Position numbers and translations under genes: made by a program
Notes under the pieces: model-generated
What the model saw: only the letters and a program-made list of their open reading frames with translations
Database searches by the model: none
Told to the model about the DNA's origin: nothing
Origin: Paramicrobacterium chengjingii
GTDB taxonomy: Bacteria; Actinomycetota; Actinomycetes; Actinomycetales; Microbacteriaceae
Direction of reading: 5' to 3'
Assembly (NCBI RefSeq): GCF_011751765.2
Contig: NZ_CP061169.1
Coordinates: 2,976,001 to 3,040,000 of the forward strand
Length of the DNA: 64,000 bases
Part shown: piece by piece, positions 34,467 to 43,031 of the stretch
Position numbering within the stretch: position 1 is the first letter of the stretch
How the letters are laid out: each line of letters begins with the position of its first letter

Positions 34467-34467
34467 G

Positions 34468-36177
34468 TTACCCGAAAGTAAACGAATAGGCCTGGACGTC
34501 ACCGCTGACTGTCACCGACAGTTCACCGGTGCCGGCGTGTTCGGTAACGATGTCATAGGCTCTCGGGACGTCAGAGACAGTGATCGTCTGCGTTGATCCG
34601 TCGCCCTGGTTCACCGTCACTGACCCGCTCCCCGACAACACCATCTTGACGGTGGACGCAGTGTACGAGAGCCGAATGCTCGCGTTGCCGGAACGGGGAG
34701 TGATCGACTGCGTCCCGAGATCCCATTCGCCGTCGAGCGCAAACGAGTCAGCTGGCTGCTGCGGGGGAAACGCGAAGTCCGTCGTCTTCGCCGAGTACGG
34801 TTCGTCCCCGGCAAAGTTCATTTGCTTCGTCGTGCCGAGAAACGTCTCAGGAGTCTGGTCGCCATTCGGCGTGGTATCGGCAACATCCGTCGTCGGCGGA
34901 AGATCCACGTCGGCATCATTCCTCGTGAGCAGCTCACGGATGAGTTTCTCCGTCGTCTCATAACCGCCCTCGCCGAATTTGATGTGACGAACCGTGCCTT
35001 GGGCATCGATGAGGTAGTGTGCCGGCCAGTAACGATTGCGATAGTTGGTCCACGTCGACAGTGAATTATCGACGGCGACGGGGTAGTCGATGCCAAGCTT
35101 CTCGGCGCCGGCTTTGACGTTGCCGACGTCTTTCTCGAACGCGTACTCGGGTGAGTGCACGCCGATAACCGTGAGCCCCGCCTCCTCGTATGCATCGGCC
35201 CACGCAGTGACGTGCGGAATCGAGCGCTGGCAGTTGATGCACGAGTACGCCCAAAAGTCGACGAGCACGACCTCGCCGCGCAGGTCGTCGAGAGACAGTC
35301 CTTGGTTATTCTCTGTGTTAAACCAATCGGTGATGCCCGTGAGTCCCGGTGCCGTGCCGCACGACTCCAGTTCAGACGCCCCGTTGCTGCACTCGTCGAG
35401 ATGCTTGTTCTCATCGGTGACGAGGCCCCCGAGGTTGAGAGCATCGTTCACCTCATCAGAATCGGCGAAGTTCTGCTGCAACGTTGCCGTGTAGTCGGGA
35501 ACGAGTCTTTGGAGCTGGGCTGGAATGTCGAAGACGAGGCCGACGGCGAGCGCGATCATCAGGGCACCGCCTGCAATTCGGATGCCGCGCTGGCGCGACC
35601 GAAATGACGTGATGCGTTCCGCCACTCCGCGACCGGCGAGAGCAAAGATCAACAGGGGAATTGCAGCGCCAATTCCGAACGACAATGTCAACGCGACAGT
35701 GTCGACTCCAACACGCCCCGTTGCTCCGGCCACGGTGATCGCGGCAAGAACAGGGCCAGCGCACGGCACGTACACGGCACCGAGTGCCAGGCCGAGTCCA
35801 AAGCCGTTGCGATCCGTTCCCACCGCCTTCTGAGGAATTCGCGAGAACGGCTTCTCCAGAAGGTGTTGAAAAGCGGGCACCATCAGACCGATACCGATCA
35901 GCACCAGAACGACGATCCCGGCCCACCGCAGAACGTCCTGCGGAAAGCCGAGTAGGGATAAGAGAAATGAGCCGACAAGCGTGACAAGGCTGAAGCTCAC
36001 GACGAGACCCAAAATAACGACAAACGGGCGCCAGCGGGAGGGCGCCCGTACAGCGTCTTCGCCCCTGCTCGATTGCATGCCACCCGACAAAAACACGACC
36101 GGCAGCACCGGAAGTATGCATGGGGATATACCTGTGACGAGGCCTCCGAGAAACCCAATGAGAATAACTGACAGCAC
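34468..36177 (-). CDS. dipZ: DipZ-type cytochrome c biogenesis / thioredoxin fusion
   Basis: A 569-aa membrane protein. Residues 1-230 form a CcdA/DsbD-beta-like six-helix domain with the Cys pair GISPCILPVLPVVFLSGG and YVPCAGPVLA, which passes electrons from cytoplasmic thioredoxin. Residues about 290-420 are a TlpA-like domain with redox motif SCINCQRS. The C-terminal ~130 residues are a beta-sandwich as in mycobacterial DipZ. GTG 36177 has GGAGG at six bases. A SigK-type promoter lies upstream and the gene is divergent from the fasciclin lipoprotein. It probably reduces disulfides outside the membrane for SigK-regulon proteins. Confidence 0.92.
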   Translation of the reverse strand: MLSVILIGFLGGLVTGISPCILPVLPVVFLSGGMQSSRGEDAVRAPSRWRPFVVILGLVVSFSLVTLVGSFLLSLLGFPQDVLRWAGIVVLVLIGIGLMVPAFQHLLEKPFSRIPQKAVGTDRNGFGLGLALGAVYVPCAGPVLAAITVAGATGRVGVDTVALTLSFGIGAAIPLLIFALAGRGVAERITSFRSRQRGIRIAGGALMIALAVGLVFDIPAQLQRLVPDYTATLQQNFADSDEVNDALNLGGLVTDENKHLDECSNGASELESCGTAPGLTGITDWFNTENNQGLSLDDLRGEVVLVDFWAYSCINCQRSIPHVTAWADAYEEAGLTVIGVHSPEYAFEKDVGNVKAGAEKLGIDYPVAVDNSLSTWTNYRNRYWPAHYLIDAQGTVRHIKFGEGGYETTEKLIRELLTRNDADVDLPPTTDVADTTPNGDQTPETFLGTTKQMNFAGDEPYSAKTTDFAFPPQQPADSFALDGEWDLGTQSITPRSGNASIRLSYTASTVKMVLSGSGSVTVNQGDGSTQTITVSDVPRAYDIVTEHAGTGELSVTVSGDVQAYSFTFG

Positions 36178-36203
36178 GGTGCCCTCCTGACTCGTGTAAC
36201 GGG

Positions 36204-36231
36204 ATTCGGAGCGTGAGCCGCTGCTGATTGG
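36204..36231 (-). promoter_or_regulatory. SigK-type promoter of dipZ
   Basis: On the minus strand CCAATC (36231-36226), 16 bp, CCGAAT (36209-36204). The extended -35 is TCTTCCAATC and forms a perfect 10-bp inverted repeat with the -35 of the divergent fasciclin promoter. Transcription would start near 36197. Confidence 0.85.
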
Positions 36232-36253
36232 AAGACGCGAGTTTGAGAATCTT

Positions 36254-36281
36254 CCAATCCGCTCCGCTCGGGGTTCCGAAC
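36254..36281 (+). promoter_or_regulatory. SigK-type promoter of the fasciclin gene
   Basis: CCAATC (36254-36259), 16 bp, CCGAAC (36276-36281). It mirrors the dipZ promoter, with the two -35 elements back to back 22 bp apart. Confidence 0.85.
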
Positions 36282-36333
36282 TCCGTATGCAAACAGCCGT
36301 TCTGCCACTGGAACGGAAGACAAAGGAGTGATC

Positions 36334-37008
36334 ATGCGCACCACATCACGAAAAGCTCTCGCAGCACTCGCACTTGCGGCCGCCGCGTCGTTGACGTTCG
36401 CCGGCTGCTCATCAAGCGGTGACATGCCGAAAGATGACGAATCAAGCCAGGGCCAGTCAACGCCGAACGAGAGCGACTCGAACGAATCGATGACTGATCC
36501 GGCAGCTGACCTCGTCGGCCCCGGCTGCTCTGCCTACGCCGATCAGGTTCCGGATGGTCCCGGATCAATAGAGGGCATGTCAGCGGACCCTGTCGCAGTC
36601 GCGGCGTCGAACAACCCCATGCTGACAACGCTCGTCTCTGCGGTCTCCGGAGAGCTCAACCCCGATGTGAACCTCGTAGACACACTCAACGGTGACGAAT
36701 TCACTGTATTCGCCCCGGTCGACGACGCGTTCGGCAAGATCGACGCCGAGACCCTCGAAATGCTGAAGACCCCCGAGGGAGCAGAGACGCTCACCAGCAT
36801 CCTGACCTACCACGTGGTGCCTGGGCAGATCGCCCCTGATGCGATCGCAGGCGAGCACAAGACAGTCGAAGGCGAAACCGTTGAGGTGACAGGAAGCGGA
36901 GAAGACCTGATGGTCGGCGATGCAAGCGTGATCTGCGGTGGAGTCCACACCGCGAACGCCACGGTGTACCTCATCGACTCGGTGCTGATGCCGCCGTCGA
37001 TGGGCTGA
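36334..37008 (+). CDS. Fasciclin-domain lipoprotein (MPT83/MPT70-like)
   Basis: A 224-aa lipoprotein. The signal ends in FAGC, followed by a Ser/Asp/Glu linker and one FAS1 domain with [16 protein letters not shown], the H1 box [17 protein letters not shown] and the YH/H2 region [13 protein letters not shown], then [20 protein letters not shown]. Two Cys of the domain (GPGCSAYA and VICGG) are placed as in MPT70/83, whose disulfide may be a DipZ substrate. ATG 36334 has AAAGGA at six bases. Its SigK promoter and divergent dipZ neighbour match the mycobacterial mpt83-dipZ-mpt70 arrangement. Confidence 0.9.
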   Translation: MRTTSRKALAALALAAAASLTFAGCSSSGDMPKDDESSQGQSTPNESDSNESMTDPAADLVGPGCSAYADQVPDGPGSIEGMSADPVAVAASNNPMLTTLVSAVSGELNPDVNLVDTLNGDEFTVFAPVDDAFGKIDAETLEMLKTPEGAETLTSILTYHVVPGQIAPDAIAGEHKTVEGETVEVTGSGEDLMVGDASVICGGVHTANATVYLIDSVLMPPSMG

Positions 37009-37164
37009 TGCCCACGCAGCGCGCCACGGCGCGTGCGAGGAATGCGGGTGATGGGACTCAGTGTCGGTCACCCGCTTTCTCTGCGTATTCAGGCCAGCCG
37101 CCATTCGGTGTGATCGACATTTCCTCATCGAAAGCACGTGACGTGAAATCGGTTGTAAAAAAAT

Positions 37165-37192
37165 CCAATCCGGTGACGCGCCAGTTCCGAAC
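37165..37192 (+). promoter_or_regulatory. SigK-type promoter of the DUF4383 gene
   Basis: CCAATC (37165-37170), 16 bp, CCGAAC (37187-37192), 43 bp before ATG 37236. The match to the fasciclin promoter is exact in both hexamers and in spacing. Confidence 0.8.
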
Positions 37193-37235
37193 CCCACATG
37201 CGCGACAACGTCGTGCGCGACAAAGGAGGCACACA

Positions 37236-37655
37236 ATGAAATCGTCACCGAATCGACTGCTCGCCACCATCTTCGGGGCCGTCTATCTGCTTGTCGGGCT
37301 TCTCGGCTTCAGCGTCACCGGAGGCGTCGGCTTCATTTCAAACGATGGAGGTCTGCTGCTCGGCCTGTTCATGGTCAATCCCCTGCACAACATCGCACAC
37401 GTACTGATCGGCGCTGCGCTGCTGATCGGTGGTCTCGCGAACGTCAAGGCTGCAAAGTCGACGAATATCGTCGTCGGTGCGGCATACCTGCTTCTCGGTG
37501 TCGTGGGTTTCTTCGTCAGCGGTCCGATCAACGTGCTCGCCCTGAACATGCCGGACCATTTCCTACACCTGGGCAGCGCCGCTGTGCTCCTGGGCATCGG
37601 GCTTGGATCAGACAAGAACATCGTCCCTGATCCGACGCGGCCGGCACGCGCGTAG
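37236..37655 (+). CDS. DUF4383 membrane protein, SigK-regulon member
   Basis: A 139-aa protein with four membrane segments: FGAVYLLVGLLGFSV, NIAHVLIGAALLIGGLA, VVGAAYLLLGVVGFFV and HLGSAAVLLGIGLG. The conserved His residues of DUF4383 are present (PLHNIAHVLIG and PDHFLHLGS). ATG 37236 has GGAGG upstream; the longer frame covers the promoter and is rejected. The function is unknown; a heme- or metal-related role is possible from the His residues. A SigK-type promoter lies upstream. Confidence 0.85.
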   Translation: MKSSPNRLLATIFGAVYLLVGLLGFSVTGGVGFISNDGGLLLGLFMVNPLHNIAHVLIGAALLIGGLANVKAAKSTNIVVGAAYLLLGVVGFFVSGPINVLALNMPDHFLHLGSAAVLLGIGLGSDKNIVPDPTRPARA

Positions 37656-37660
37656 CTCAA

Positions 37661-37688
37661 TGCTGTGGCGCCGCTCGGCGCCACAGCA
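37661..37688 (+). terminator. 12-bp-stem hairpin after the DUF4383 gene
   Basis: TGCTGTGGCGCC (37661-37672), loop GCTC, GGCGCCACAGCA (37677-37688): a perfect stem 5 bp after the stop and 20 bp before the next start. No T tract follows, so it may be a partial terminator or a processing site inside a two-gene unit. Confidence 0.6.
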
Positions 37689-37708
37689 CGTCTGGACAGA
37701 GGATACTC

Positions 37709-38254
37709 ATGACGGCACTCGAGCCCCGATCAGTCACACACCCACGCTCAAATCTCATACCGAACACGCCGATAGTCCGGGCATTCTCGGGTCTCGCGAC
37801 GCTGGGCAGCGGACTCGTCCACTTCGCCATCGCTCCTCAGCAGAGCATTCTCTTCGTTATTCTGCTCGCGATCATTGCGACGAGCGAGCTTATTCTTGCC
37901 CTCGGCATCCTGGGGCATCGGATCCGTGTTACGGCAGCAGCGGCGATCTTCGTGAGCGCGCCGACCGTCGTCTGGGCGCTCCTGGCGCTCGTGACTGACG
38001 AGGCAGGCAGCCTCCCACTCGGCCCGATGCTTACCGCGGCAGCACTTGGTCTGTTCGCAGCGCTACTCCTGGCGACATCGCACCGTCTTCACGCATCGCG
38101 TGGCACGGCGGCACGTCCGTGGACGTTTGCCGCGGCACTCGTCGTGGGAGCCGCGATTCTTCCCATTGTCGCTATTCCGGCGATCGTCGAGGCACAGTAT
38201 CCGTCAAGCGGACAACCAGCTCACTCGTATCCGAACGAGCACCACCATCACTGA
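37709..38254 (+). CDS. Five-TM membrane protein with His-rich C-terminus
   Basis: A 181-aa protein with about five hydrophobic segments (for example LATLGSGLVHFAIAPQQ, ILFVILLAIIATSELILALG and FAAALVVGAAILPIVAIPAI) and a C-terminal tail NEHHHH that could bind a metal. GAGGATACTC precedes the ATG. It follows the DUF4383 gene after the hairpin and is probably transcribed from the same SigK promoter, at least in part. No family name recognised; the first segments resemble DUF4383-neighbour proteins. Confidence 0.75.
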   Translation: MTALEPRSVTHPRSNLIPNTPIVRAFSGLATLGSGLVHFAIAPQQSILFVILLAIIATSELILALGILGHRIRVTAAAAIFVSAPTVVWALLALVTDEAGSLPLGPMLTAAALGLFAALLLATSHRLHASRGTAARPWTFAAALVVGAAILPIVAIPAIVEAQYPSSGQPAHSYPNEHHHH

Positions 38255-38282
38255 AGGTGCTCACCGCGGTACCGCCCGACGG

Positions 38283-38861
38283 CTATTGTGTGCGCGCTTC
38301 CCATTCGCCGGCGAGCAGCGCATACCCCATGCCGTCGAGCCAGCCCAGAGTTCGATGAAGGCTATCGCGCACCGTATGAGACTCGCGCCGCATGCCGAGT
38401 CGCTCCATGAGTCGCCAAGACGGTTCGTTGTCGGCGTAGCATTCCGCCGTCACGCGACGCAGCTCGAGATCGACGAAACACAGGCGCAAGACCTCCCGCA
38501 TCGCCTCGCGCGCAAACCCGCGCCCCTGCGCGTTCGGAGCCAGACACCAGCCCAGCTCCGCCTCAGTTCCTCGGGCGTGTTCGCTGACCTCGTCCTGAGC
38601 CCACCCATCGACGATGCCGATCTTTACGTCGCCGATGACCACGCTTTCATGTTCGATTACCAGCGTGCCCGCAAGCTTCGCTGGGTCGCAGAACCGACGC
38701 CGAAAATCATCGGGGTCGGTGCCATCAGACGGTATCCACATGCTGACGTCAGGATGCTGTTTGTACGCCCTCACGGCTTCGGCATCATTGACCGTGGCCC
38801 GACGAAGAGCGAGCCTCTCGGTGCGTACCGGAAGGTTCACGTCTTTGAGCATCCGTGTCAT
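38283..38861 (-). CDS. GNAT-family N-acetyltransferase (RimJ-like)
   Basis: A 192-aa acetyltransferase of the RimJ/RimL (Acetyltransf_3) type. It starts LPVRTERLALRRATVNDAEA and has the acetyl-CoA loop LGWCLAPNAQGRGFAREAM, then LELRRVTAECYADNEPSWRL and MERLGMRRE. The substrate may be a ribosomal protein N-terminus or an antibiotic. ATG 38861 has AGGAGG; the longer frame adds 17 residues. It is 47 bp downstream of the YigZ-like gene on the same strand. Confidence 0.88.
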   Translation of the reverse strand: MTRMLKDVNLPVRTERLALRRATVNDAEAVRAYKQHPDVSMWIPSDGTDPDDFRRRFCDPAKLAGTLVIEHESVVIGDVKIGIVDGWAQDEVSEHARGTEAELGWCLAPNAQGRGFAREAMREVLRLCFVDLELRRVTAECYADNEPSWRLMERLGMRRESHTVRDSLHRTLGWLDGMGYALLAGEWEARTQ

Positions 38862-38908
38862 GTCGCATTCCTCCTGCGCAGTTCCGTCGCCCATTCTGCC
38901 AGCGCTGC

Positions 38909-39559
38909 TCATGGCACGTCGACGATGCGGTCTTCGCCCACGACGGGTACAACAGAGCCAGCGGATGCCGCAGCCACATCAGCCGTCAGTTGGTGCAGCA
39001 CTGCGGGCGGCGCCCACAGCTCGAACGTCGCGGTGGCGCCGTAGCGCGGTTCATCGAGTCGGGCACCGTGCGCAACTACCCACTCGCGCAGCACATTGTC
39101 GATGCGACCCGCGTCTGAGTGGGCTACGTCGAGGGTCACGCGCGTCAGAGTCTCGCGACGCACGATCACGGCGAGGTCGAGAGCCTCGGATACAGCGCCC
39201 GAGTAGGCACGAATCAACCCTCCGGCGCCGAGTTTGATACCACCGAAGTATCGCGTGACGACGGCGACGACGTCGGTGAGCTCTCGGCGCCGCAGCACCT
39301 CGAGCATCGGAACCCCCGCCGTGCCTGACGGCTCTCCGTCGTCTGACGACCGGGCCCGGTCGCCGAGAACTCCGGTCACCATCGCAACGCAATTGTGCCG
39401 AGCATCCCAGTACTGCTTCTTAGCCCGCGTGATGACCTCGTCTGCGGCATCCGGACTGGCCGCGGGCGCGACGTGCGCGATGAAGCGTGACTTCTTGATG
39501 ACAATCTCGTTCGTCACAGCATCCGCGATTGTCGAGGGGTAGCTGCGTGGGGTGGTCAT
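38909..39559 (-). CDS. yigZ: YigZ/IMPACT-family protein (UPF0029)
   Basis: A 216-aa protein. The N-terminal UPF0029 domain has KKSRFIAHVAPAASPDAADE, AKKQYWDARHNCVAMV, DDGEPSGTAGVPMLEVLRRR and VTRYFGGIKLGAGGLIRAYS, followed by a C-terminal DUF1949 domain. The bacterial role is unclear; the eukaryotic IMPACT homologue controls a translation kinase. ATG 39559 is chosen because TAGGCT lies seven bases upstream (leaderless) and the domain starts just after. Confidence 0.92.
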   Translation of the reverse strand: MTTPRSYPSTIADAVTNEIVIKKSRFIAHVAPAASPDAADEVITRAKKQYWDARHNCVAMVTGVLGDRARSSDDGEPSGTAGVPMLEVLRRRELTDVVAVVTRYFGGIKLGAGGLIRAYSGAVSEALDLAVIVRRETLTRVTLDVAHSDAGRIDNVLREWVVAHGARLDEPRYGATATFELWAPPAVLHQLTADVAAASAGSVVPVVGEDRIVDVP

Positions 39560-39781
39560 CGTGCCCAGCCTAACCACCGCCGCGCACTCGAGGCGGATGC
39601 GACGCTGCTCACCAGTGACGCGCGCATCGGTCTGCGCGCCGTCGAGTATCAGCCATGCTGACGAGGGCCCGCCGGGCAACCGCGGGCCGCGGGTTAGCCA
39701 TTTTTGGCGGTTGCCTCCTCACCGCGCGGTGGCGGCACAGGGCGAGCCCGCGCAGCGCACCGCACGTGAAACCATAGAGTC

Positions 39782-42304
39782 ATGAGTTCCAATGCCTCCG
39801 CCAATCTCTCCCGCTCCGAAACTGCCGACCGCTCCGCAGCACTGACGCTGCACAGCGCGCACGTCGAGCTCGACCTCAGACGAGCACAGGATGCCGCGGC
39901 CACGACGTTTCTCACCACGACGACGCTTGAGTTCGACGCCGATCTGAGCCTCGCTGACTCCACATGGATCGACTTCATCGGCGACAAGGTCGAGCAGGTG
40001 ACCCTCAACGGCACCAGCCTCCCCGTGCGGTACGACGGTGCACGCATTCAGGTGGCTGGCCTCGCGGCATCCAATTCGCTCACCATTGTCGGAAACGGCG
40101 TGTATTCGCGTTCCGGCGAAGGGCTGCATCGTTTCGTCGACCCCGTCGACGGCGAGACTTACCTGTACACACAATACGAGCCGGCCGACTCCCGCCGCGT
40201 CATGGCCTGCTTCGAGCAGCCCGACATGAAGGCGCGCTTCACGTTCACCGTGCACGCCCCTGACGGCTGGCAGGTGCTGTCGAATCAGAGCGCCGTCGCT
40301 CGCCACCATGCCGCGGATGCCGCGTCGCAGACCGTCGAATTCGCACAGACGCTGCCGATCTCGAGCTACATCACCGCAGTGGCAGCCGGACCGTACCACC
40401 GCGTCGACGCCGCATGGAGCCGAGGTGACCAGAGCGTGGAGCTCGGCGTGTTCTGCCGCGCATCGCTTGCTGAGCACCTCGATGCAGTTGAGATCATCGA
40501 GGTCACGCAGCAGGGCCTCGACTTCTTTACCGAGAACTTTGACTACCCCTACCCGTGGGGAAAGTACGACCAGATCTTCGTGCCCGAATACAACCTCGGA
40601 GCCATGGAGAACCCGGGTCTCGTGACGTTCACAGAAGCGTATGTGTTTCGCGGAGCCTCGACCGACTCGCAACACGAGGGCCGCGCCAACACGATCCTTC
40701 ACGAGATGGCGCACATGTGGTTCGGCGACCTCGTCACCATGCGGTGGTGGGACGACCTGTGGCTCAAGGAGTCGTTCGCCGACTACATGGGCGCCCTCGC
40801 AGCGGCCGAGGCAACTCGCTTCAGCGACGCGTGGGTGACGTTCGCCAACCGCCGCAAGGCGTGGGCATACGCACAAGACCAGCTGCCGACGACCCACCCG
40901 GTCGTCGCCGACATCGTCGACCTCGAGGCCGCGAAGCTCAATTTCGACGGCATTACTTATGCCAAGGGCGCTGCCGTACTCAAGCAGCTTGTCGCGTTCG
41001 TCGGCCGCGACGCGTTCTTCGAGGGCGCCCGACGCTATTTCACACGCCACGAGTTCGGCAACACGACGCTCGACGATCTGCTTGTGCAGCTCGAAGAGAC
41101 GTCGGGGCGAGATGTGCGCGCGTGGTCAAAGGCGTGGCTCGAAACCACGGGTGTCGCAACGCTGGCGATCGAGACGGATGCCGCGGGGCAGCGCGCGATC
41201 ACCCAAACGATCTCCGGTCAGCAGCCGCGGCCGCATCGCCTCGCCGCCGCCGTCTACGACCTCGTCAATAACCAACTACTGCTTCGCGGCGTGCACGATA
41301 TTGACATTGCCGGTGAGCGCACTGCCGTCGATCTGCCCGAAGCCGATCTCACCCTGCTGAACGCGGGCGATCTCACCTATGCGAAGGTACGTCTCGACGC
41401 GAGCAGCCTCGCCGCCGTCGAATCGTCCCTCGACACGCTCGACGATGCCCTCGCGCGCGGCATCGTGTGGTCGTCACTGTGGAATGCGGTGCGAGACGGT
41501 GAGCTGCCGGCATCCCGTTTTCTGCGCATTGTGCGGCGCTTTGCTCCGACCGAGAGCAACGTGGGACTGCTCACGTCGGTGCTGGCGAACGGAGCATTTG
41601 CGCTGTCGCACTACGTTGCCGATGCCTGTCGCGCCGAAGAACGTCGTTCGTGGCTCGACACCACGTGGAGCGGCGTATTCGCCGCAGAACCAGGCTCCGG
41701 GCACCAGCTCGCCTGGGCGCGCGCGCTCGCGACGGCCGCTGCCCACGACGAAGGGCGCGCCGACGGCATCCGGGCAATTCTCGATGGCACGGGAGACACC
41801 CCCGCGGGTCTGTCGCTCGACGCTGATCTGCGCTGGATGCTCGTGGCCGCGCTTGCTGCAACAGGCCACGCCACGCCTGAAGAGATCGATGATCAGCTCA
41901 CGCGCGATGCCACGTCGAGCGGGGTGACGGCGCATATCGAGGCCCTCGCGTCTCGCCCGGTGCAGGGTGTGAGGGATGCTGCGTGGCACTCTGCGTGGAC
42001 GGACAGGAGCCTCACCAACGATCACCTTGCGGCGACGATCAGCGGATTCGGCGCTGCGGGGCGACGCGACCTGATCGGACGCTTCGATGCTGAGTACTTC
42101 GAGCGTATTCGCGAGACGTGGCAGACGCGCAGCATCGAGATTGCGCGGAAGCTCGTGCTCGGGCTGTTCCCTGCGAGCGACTCGCTTGACCTGGTCGACG
42201 CCTGGTTGAAAGAGAATGCGGATGCCCCCGGGGCACTCGTGCGTCTGGTCACGGAGCAGCGCGACAATCTCGCCAGAGATCTACGCGTGCGCGGCGGGCA
42301 GTGA
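39782..42304 (+). CDS. pepN: Aminopeptidase N (M1)
   Basis: An 840-aa M1 zinc aminopeptidase. The substrate-binding loop GAMENPGLVTF and the zinc motif HEMAHMWFGDLVTMRWWDD (His307, His311 and the downstream Glu in LWLKESFADYMG) are intact, and residues from about 520 form the helical ERAP1_C-like domain. It removes N-terminal residues from peptides in the cytoplasm. The length matches actinobacterial PepN. It is divergent from yigZ, with about 220 bp between them. Confidence 0.95.
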   Translation: MSSNASANLSRSETADRSAALTLHSAHVELDLRRAQDAAATTFLTTTTLEFDADLSLADSTWIDFIGDKVEQVTLNGTSLPVRYDGARIQVAGLAASNSLTIVGNGVYSRSGEGLHRFVDPVDGETYLYTQYEPADSRRVMACFEQPDMKARFTFTVHAPDGWQVLSNQSAVARHHAADAASQTVEFAQTLPISSYITAVAAGPYHRVDAAWSRGDQSVELGVFCRASLAEHLDAVEIIEVTQQGLDFFTENFDYPYPWGKYDQIFVPEYNLGAMENPGLVTFTEAYVFRGASTDSQHEGRANTILHEMAHMWFGDLVTMRWWDDLWLKESFADYMGALAAAEATRFSDAWVTFANRRKAWAYAQDQLPTTHPVVADIVDLEAAKLNFDGITYAKGAAVLKQLVAFVGRDAFFEGARRYFTRHEFGNTTLDDLLVQLEETSGRDVRAWSKAWLETTGVATLAIETDAAGQRAITQTISGQQPRPHRLAAAVYDLVNNQLLLRGVHDIDIAGERTAVDLPEADLTLLNAGDLTYAKVRLDASSLAAVESSLDTLDDALARGIVWSSLWNAVRDGELPASRFLRIVRRFAPTESNVGLLTSVLANGAFALSHYVADACRAEERRSWLDTTWSGVFAAEPGSGHQLAWARALATAAAHDEGRADGIRAILDGTGDTPAGLSLDADLRWMLVAALAATGHATPEEIDDQLTRDATSSGVTAHIEALASRPVQGVRDAAWHSAWTDRSLTNDHLAATISGFGAAGRRDLIGRFDAEYFERIRETWQTRSIEIARKLVLGLFPASDSLDLVDAWLKENADAPGALVRLVTEQRDNLARDLRVRGGQ

Positions 42305-42461
42305 CGAGCAAGGCGTGCTCGAGCATTCGGAGTTGCCGGCGGACACGCCGCGCCGGCGAGCACGACACGCCGACGAAGAGCAACGATTACCGAATGGCTG
42401 AACGTCGGTGAGCCGCCGTATGCTCAGACGACACGACCGCACAACGAGACGAGGGAGCACC

Positions 42462-43031
42462 GTGGCCGACCGCGAGATCGTCTACATGGAGTCCGCCGAT
42501 GACTGGTGGCAGTGGCTCGCCGACAACCATGAATCGTCGGACGGCGTCAGGCTGGCCGTTCCCAAGAAAGGCAGCGGGCAGCCGGGGCCGACGAACCTCG
42601 AGGCGCTCGAGAGCGCGCTCTGCTTCGGGTGGATCGACGGCGTGCGGAACCGTCTCGACGACACGCACTTTCTGCAATCGTTCATGCCAAGGCGAACCCG
42701 CAGCACCTGGTCGCAGGTCAACCGCGACCGGGTCGAGCGCCTGATCACGGCCGGACGCATGCGGCCGGCGGGCCAACGCGAGATTGACCGCGCCAAGGCA
42801 GACGGACGATGGGATGCTGCGTACGCACCAGCATCCACGATCGAGGTTCCGCCCGAGCTCGAGGCCGAGCTGGCGAAGAACCCCAAGGCTGCCGCGTTCT
42901 TTGCAACGCTGTCGGGCTCGAATCGCTACGCCTTCCTGTTCCGCATCGTCACCGCGAAACGCGCTGAGACGCGCCAGCGCCGCGCCGCACAGTTTGCCGA
43001 GATCCTCGAGCGCGGTGAGACGCTGACCTAG
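42462..43031 (+). CDS. YdeI/OmdA-family protein, copy 1
   Basis: A 189-aa protein of the YdeI/OmdA type (bacteriocin-protection-like). Landmarks are ALCFGWIDGVRNRLDD, FMPRRTRSTWSQVNRDR, AGRMRPAGQREIDRAKADG and SGSNRYAFLFRI. GTG 42462 has GAGGGAG at four bases; the upstream 18 codons are excluded. A close paralogue lies at 44480-45055, with erm and an ankyrin gene between them. The last 83 bp overlap the C-terminal end of the convergent erm gene. The function is not established. Confidence 0.85.
   Translation: MADREIVYMESADDWWQWLADNHESSDGVRLAVPKKGSGQPGPTNLEALESALCFGWIDGVRNRLDDTHFLQSFMPRRTRSTWSQVNRDRVERLITAGRMRPAGQREIDRAKADGRWDAAYAPASTIEVPPELEAELAKNPKAAAFFATLSGSNRYAFLFRIVTAKRAETRQRRAAQFAEILERGETLT

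Noticed and set aside
39719..41050. A 443-codon open frame antisense to pepN
   Set aside because: It is the mirror of pepN codon bias in GC-rich DNA. Its product has no family pattern, while pepN has full M1 motifs.
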